64,000 nucleotides of DNA from DASQPR01 sp963797605 (GTDB taxonomy: Bacteria > Actinomycetota > Actinomycetes > Mycobacteriales > Micromonosporaceae). Shown here piece after piece: positions 59,871 through 64,000 of this stretch. The DNA is taken from positions 62,001-126,000 of the forward strand of contig CAWCPX010000003.1 of the NCBI GenBank assembly GCA_963797605.1. Direction: 5' to 3'. The stretch's first letter is position 1. Each line of letters begins with the position of its first letter. Both the position numbers and the translations under genes were made by a program. Under the pieces are notes generated by a model. The model ran no database searches and was not told the DNA's origin. It saw only the letters and a program-made list of their open reading frames with translations.

Positions 59871-62147
59871 GCGACTTCCCCGTTCATAGCTGAGGTTTCG
59901 AGGAGCAACCGAATCGTGGGCGCGACGCGCATCGCCCGGTCGAGGTCGTACCCGGCCAGATCGTCGCCTTCGCCACCGACACCGACCGCGCCGGCGGAAC
60001 CGATCGTGCGGGCCCGCTGGCCGATGGTGCGGCGCTCCGGCGCGGCGAACGTGGCGAAGGTGCGCCGCAGCAACGGAAGCACATCGGTGAACGTGTCTGC
60101 CGGGATCGCGGCGAGCCAGCCGTCGACGAGTCCGAGGAGCGCCGAGTCGTGCACGAGGAGGAGCCCGCCGCCGGACAGGAAACCCTCGATCCAGGCGGCT
60201 GCCTGCGCTGCCGGTACGCCGATGGTCAACGTGAGGCTCATCCGCCGCGCGACCTCGTCGTTGTCCAGCCTCGTCTCGTCCCGTAGCAGCCGGCAGATCC
60301 GACCGGCGACAAGTCCGTGCAGGTCGGAGCGGTCGACGATGGCCGTGAGCGTGTCGAGCCAGGCGGCCCGGAGCGCCGAGGCCTCGGCGAGCAGCGCAAT
60401 CGCCGCGTGTACGACGCCGATCCGGTCACGCATCTGGGTTGCCGCCGCGTCGTCGAGGCCCGCGAGCGCGCTCGGGAGCCCGACGCACACCCGCGTCACG
60501 AGGCCCGCGACGACACCTTCGAGCGCACCGGTGCCGGTGCCGCGCACATCGCCGTACCGCAGCGACCGGGCCAGCGGCGGCAGGCTGTCCATCAGATGAG
60601 CGACGTCCACGTCGAGGGCGATCTTGGCGTCGAGGGCGTGCAGCACCGGGTCGAGCGCGTCCGGCAGATCCGCGAGCAGGCAGCGTTCGACGAGTGCCGT
60701 GACATCACCGAGCGCGGCCGCTGCCGTCGCGGTCTCGATCGCCTTCGAGGTCGCCGCGGTGAGCACGGTCGTGCCGTGGACGCCGGCGGCGATCAGGTCG
60801 ACCGACAACTCCGGCGCCCAGCCCAACTGCCACGATTCCCAGAACGTGCCCTTGCCGGAGCGCGTGTAGTCGGCCGGCACCCCCCAGTCGACACCGAGGA
60901 GCCGGAGCCGGTGCAGCAGGCGGCTCCGATCGAGATCGAACGGCTTGCGCAGGTCGAGGTCGATCTGGCGGGTCAGCGCCTCGGGCGGCAGTTTCAACCG
61001 GCGCTGCGGTCGCGGCAAGGTCGGCCACCAGTGGCACCGACGGCGTCTCGGCCGGCACGGCGCCCAGCCGATCGCCCGACGACCAGCCGCTCGGTGACGA
61101 ACCGGAGGCGCACGTCGTCGCCATCGCAGAGGACCGATCGGGTCGCCTCGGTGACCTCGCTCAACCCGGCAACGGGTCGGCCGCGCAGCACGGCCAGGGT
61201 TTCCGCGAGTCGGGTCGCTTCGATCACGTGCGCGCTCGAGATCGGGAGGTCTTCCTCGCGAAGCGTCGCCGCGACATCGACGAGCCACCGCTCCACGACG
61301 TGGTTCGGGGCCGTGAAGAGATGGTGGTACCACCCCGGCGACGTCACGCCCGCGCCGTAGCCGGTGGCCGACGCGAGCCGGCCGTGCGTCCATGGCACCC
61401 ACGTCATCGCGACCGGCACCTTCGGCAGCCCGCGTAGCAGCGCGGCATCGGACGTCGCGGTCGGGTACGGCTCGGCCAGCGCGGGCACGTGCCAGGCGCC
61501 GCAGACGACCGCGATTCGGGCGTAGCCCTCCTTCCGGGCCGCCCGCAGCACCGACGCGCATGTACGCCTCGCGAATCTCGTCGAAGCCCGGCGTCTCGGC
61601 CGATCCGCGGACCCGCGAACCTCGGTCATCGCCTCCGCGATCGCGACGAACGGCGTGGATCCGTCGTCACGCCGGTGCTCGATGACGTCGTCCCACCAGC
61701 GTTCGGCATCGTCGTAACCGGCGGCGCTCGCGAGTTCGCCCAGCGGGATCGACGTGGACGCGATCGGTCGGTCCGCGTTCGCATCGCCGAGCATGTGTGT
61801 GCCGCCGGCAGGTCGCAGAACCGCAGCGGCACCCCGTTGTCGACGCGCGTAACGGATCGCCTGCCACTCCGGCGAGAACACGGCGAACGGCCAGAACGAC
61901 GCGCTCGCCGCGTCCGGCGTAGTCTCCTTCGTCGCGTAGCGCGAGCAGCGCGACCGGCGGGACGCAGGTCGGCGGACGCCGCGAGCGCACCAGATCGGTC
62001 GGCCTCGGGCGGGCCTTCGACCAGGATCACGTCGGGCCGCGAGCTCGTCGAGCGCGCGCGGCGATCGCCCGGGCCGAGCCCGGGCCCGTGATGCCGGATC
62101 CCGAGCAACGAGACCGGCGGCTCGGCCACCGTCACAGCGATCGTCAC
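59867..62147 (-). CDS. DUF5682 family protein (several indels)
   Basis: About 760 residues. N-terminus VSLLGIRHHGPG and PDVILVEGPPEAD resemble a ChaN/EreA-type hydrolase core; then GDYAGRGERVVLAV, FSPEWQAIRYARRQ, ERWWDDVIEHRRDDGSTPF, YARIAVVCGAWHVPALAE and HHLFTAPNHVVERWLVDV; the C-terminal half is helical (LRKPFDLDRSRLLHRLRLL, ALARSLRYGDVRG). Parts lie in different frames; indels near 61940, 61850, 61575 and 61030 are required (span 3 x 760 + 1). GTG 62147 overlaps the MoxR stop. A member of the DUF5691-MoxR-DUF5682-VWA operon. Confidence 0.82.
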
Positions 62148-63244
62148 TCCGCGCCCCGCGCGGCTCGGTAGAAGTCCTTCCAGCCGTCGCGTTCCCGGAC
62201 GACCGTCTCCAGGTACTCGCGCCAGATCACCGCGTCGGCGACCGGGTCCTTGACGACCGCGCCGCGGATGCCGGCCGCGACGTCGCCGGCGCGCAGCACG
62301 CCGTCGCCGAAGTGCGCGGCGAGCGCGATGCCGCTGGTGATCACGCGAGATCGCCTCGGCCGTCGAGAGCGTGCCGCTCGGGCACTTGAGCTTGGTGCGG
62401 CCGTCCTCGGTGACGCCGTCGCGCAGCTCGCGGAAGACCGTGACGACGCGGCGGATCTCGTCGATCGCCGGCGGCGCCTCGGGCAGCTCGAGCGACCGGC
62501 CGAGCGGCGCGACGCGGCGGGCGACGATGTCGACCTCCTCCTCGGCGGTGGCCGGCAGCGGCAGCACGACCGTGTTGAACCGGCGGCGCAGCGCGCTGGA
62601 CAGCTCGTTGACGCCGCGGTCGCGGTCGTTGGCGGTCGCGATCACGTTGAAGCCCTTGACCGCCTGCACCTCGTCGCCGAGCTCCGGGATCGGCAGCGTC
62701 TTCTCGGACAGGATGGTGATCAGCGCGTCCTGCACGTCGGCCGGGATGCGGGTCAGCTCCTCGACCCGGGCGATCGTGCCGGTGCGCATCGCGCGCATCA
62801 CCGGGCTCGGGCACGAGCGCGGCTGGCTGACGGGCCCTCGGCGAGCAGCCGGGCGTAGTTCCAGCCGTAGCGGATCGCCTCCTCGGGCGTGCCGGCGGTG
62901 CCCTGGACGAGCAGCGTCGAGTCGCCGCTGATCGCCGCGGCGAGGTGCTCGGAGACCCAGGTCTTGGCGGTGCCCGGCACGCCGAGCAGCAGCAGCGCCC
63001 GGTCGGTGGCGAGCGTGGCGACGGCGACCTCGATGAGCCGGCGCGGGCCGACGTACTTCGGCGTGATGCCGGCGTCGCCGTCGCCGAGCAGGTAGGTCAC
63101 GACGGCGCTGACGGCGAGAGGCGCCAGCCGCGGCGGGCGCGGCCGGTCGTCGGCGGCGGCGAGCGCGGCCAGCTCGTCGGCGAACTGGACTGCTCGGCGT
63201 GCGGCCGCAAGGACCGGGGTGGCGGGGGGCAGGGTCGTGGTCAC
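62144..63244 (-). CDS. MoxR-type AAA+ ATPase (two indels)
   Basis: About 366 residues. Helical N-terminus LAAARRAVQFADELAALA, Walker A LLLLGVPGTAKTWVSEHL, GTAGTPEEAIRYGWNYARLL, then in the next frame PSPVMRAMRTGTIARVEEL, DVQDALITILSEKTLPIPEL, sensor 1 FNVIATANDRDRG, Arg finger LSSALRRRFNTVVLPLP, and C-terminal ITSGIALAAHFGDGVLRAGD in a third frame. Indels near 62825 and 62343 (span 367 codons). Both ends overlap neighbours by GTGA. Predicted to energise a VWA-client remodelling complex. Confidence 0.87.
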
Positions 63245-64000
63245 GCGAACTCCATAAGCATCTGGTATCGGACAGAGACGGTTTCGACGACGGTCGCCAG
63301 CACGCTGGTGACGGCCGGGTCGTCGTGGTCGGCGCGCAGCTTGTCGGCCAACGCGATGACATCGGCCGCCGCGTCGAGCGGCAGGCCGGCCGTGATGACG
63401 CGGGAGAGTTCCCGCAGACGCGGTGATATGTAGGAGGATTTCGCCGCGAGCGTCTGGTCGCGCAGATGCGTGAGCAGTGCCGTCGCCAGCTTCGGCGGCC
63501 ACGGCCGGGGACACGCGTCGAGCAACCGCGACAGGTCGGTCGGATTCGGGTTCTTCTCCCGCAGCATCTCCAGGGCCCAGGCGAGAGCGGTCTCGGGCGG
63601 CAGTAACGCGTGCAGGTCGGCGGCGACCGCGGCGTCGAGGATGTCGACGTTCTTCCCGCGGCCGAAGCCGCCCCGCAGCAGGGCAAGCGCCCACGCGACG
63701 TCTCCCGACCGCACGGCCGCTCGGCCCCAGGCCCGGTGAAGCGTCGGCGCCCACTCGTCGATGACCTTGCGGGCCACCAGGTCGGTGGGGCTGTCGTCGA
63801 GCGCCGCCCACGTGGCCAGCGGCGTGGCGGAGACGATCTGGTCAAGCCACCAGGCGCGCGCGCCGACACCGGCCGGCGGCTTCGCCTCGATGCCGTCGCG
63901 CTTCATCGCCGCGTCGCATTCCGCCGGAGGTTCCACCGCCAGCCGCCGCCCCGAACGGCTGACGCACGCGAGCGCGCGCACGGCCATCCGTTGCTGGTAC
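63241..64000 (-). CDS. DUF5691 family protein (5' part outside window)
   Basis: At least 252 residues; the frame is open beyond the right edge (continues upstream as YQQR before MAVRALACV), so the ATG at 63987 is not taken as start. Helical-repeat sequence: TDLVARKVIDEWAPTLHRAWG, VAWALALLRGGFGRGKNVDI, HALLPPETALAWALEMLREK, and ISPRLRELSRVITAGLPLDA at the end, consistent with HEAT/ARM-like repeats. Stop overlaps the MoxR start (GTGA). First visible gene of the operon; a SWIM zinc-finger gene is often further upstream in related loci. Confidence 0.8.
   Translation of the reverse strand, partial: YQQRMAVRALACVSRSGRRLAVEPPAECDAAMKRDGIEAKPPAGVGARAWWLDQIVSATPLATWAALDDSPTDLVARKVIDEWAPTLHRAWGRAAVRSGDVAWALALLRGGFGRGKNVDILDAAVAADLHALLPPETALAWALEMLREKNPNPTDLSRLLDACPRPWPPKLATALLTHLRDQTLAAKSSYISPRLRELSRVITAGLPLDAAADVIALADKLRADHDDPAVTSVLATVVETVSVRYQMLMEFA

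Overview
The window is a contiguous piece of a high-GC actinobacterial chromosome. Evidence: GC-rich codon use, many GTG and a few TTG starts, 4-base ATGA/GTGA overlaps inside operons, and blocks of genes that are syntenic in actinobacteria. One block is moeZ, DUF3152, TetR, DUF3107 and RhlE helicase, the order also seen around Rv3206c-Rv3211 of Mycobacterium tuberculosis. A second is a folate cyclo-ligase next to a Ruc/FmdB zinc-ribbon protein. No rRNA, tRNA, CRISPR array, prophage or transposase gene is seen. The content (MpaB oxygenase, HTTM/DCC pair, DUF5691-MoxR-DUF5682-VWA operon, glycerol-1-phosphate cassette) suggests a free-living soil or filamentous actinomycete; genus cannot be assigned.

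Layout. 0-4 kb: GGDEF cyclase (cut by the left edge), folate cyclo-ligase, Ruc-like chaperone, two small proteins, then a 168-bp palindromic element. 4-10 kb: DUF2231 and MpaB proteins, MFS exporter, RecB-like nuclease, MarC, PH-domain protein and small membrane proteins. 10-20 kb: SpoU-type methyltransferase; MaoC, acyl-CoA dehydrogenase and CitE-like lyase (a branched-chain acyl-CoA set, here split apart); HTTM/DCC pair; thioredoxin plus CoA-binding protein; SDRs; DUF4190 proteins. 20-29 kb: SDR, second palindromic element, EamA exporter, HAD phosphatase, a lone NuoB, and a nucleotide-sugar cluster (oxidoreductase, epimerase, two DegT aminotransferases, divergent acetyltransferase) resembling the Wlb/Wbp diamino-sugar pathway. 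29-46 kb: proBA, toroid protein, moeZ, tandem DUF3152 proteins, an alpha/beta hydrolase, a very long disordered protein, TetR/DUF3107, RhlE, and an MBL-fold hydrolase. 46-52 kb: NlpC/P60 hydrolase, RecQ-phosphoribosyltransferase fusion, FHA protein, cold-shock protein, Rsm22-like protein. 52.5-56.4 kb: nucleotidyltransferase, sn-glycerol-1-phosphate dehydrogenase and a fused CDP-alcohol phosphotransferase. 56.6-64 kb: ornithine cyclodeaminase/threonine dehydratase pair, then the DUF5691-MoxR-DUF5682-VWA operon running off the right edge.

Two cross-cutting features matter. First, families of palindromic non-coding repeats sit mostly between convergent genes, and in two intact copies plus one relic supply the stop codons of the flanking genes. 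Second, at least 14 otherwise conserved genes carry 1-nt indels, mostly in G/C runs. These look like consensus sequence errors rather than pseudogenes. For such genes the coordinates span the whole reconstructed gene and the approximate indel sites are stated.

The most distinctive system is the glycerol-1-phosphate cassette at 52.5-56.4 kb, which looks able to make an archaeal-handed glycerol phosphate, activate it and transfer it to an unknown alcohol. The DUF5691-MoxR-DUF5682-VWA operon is the second candidate.
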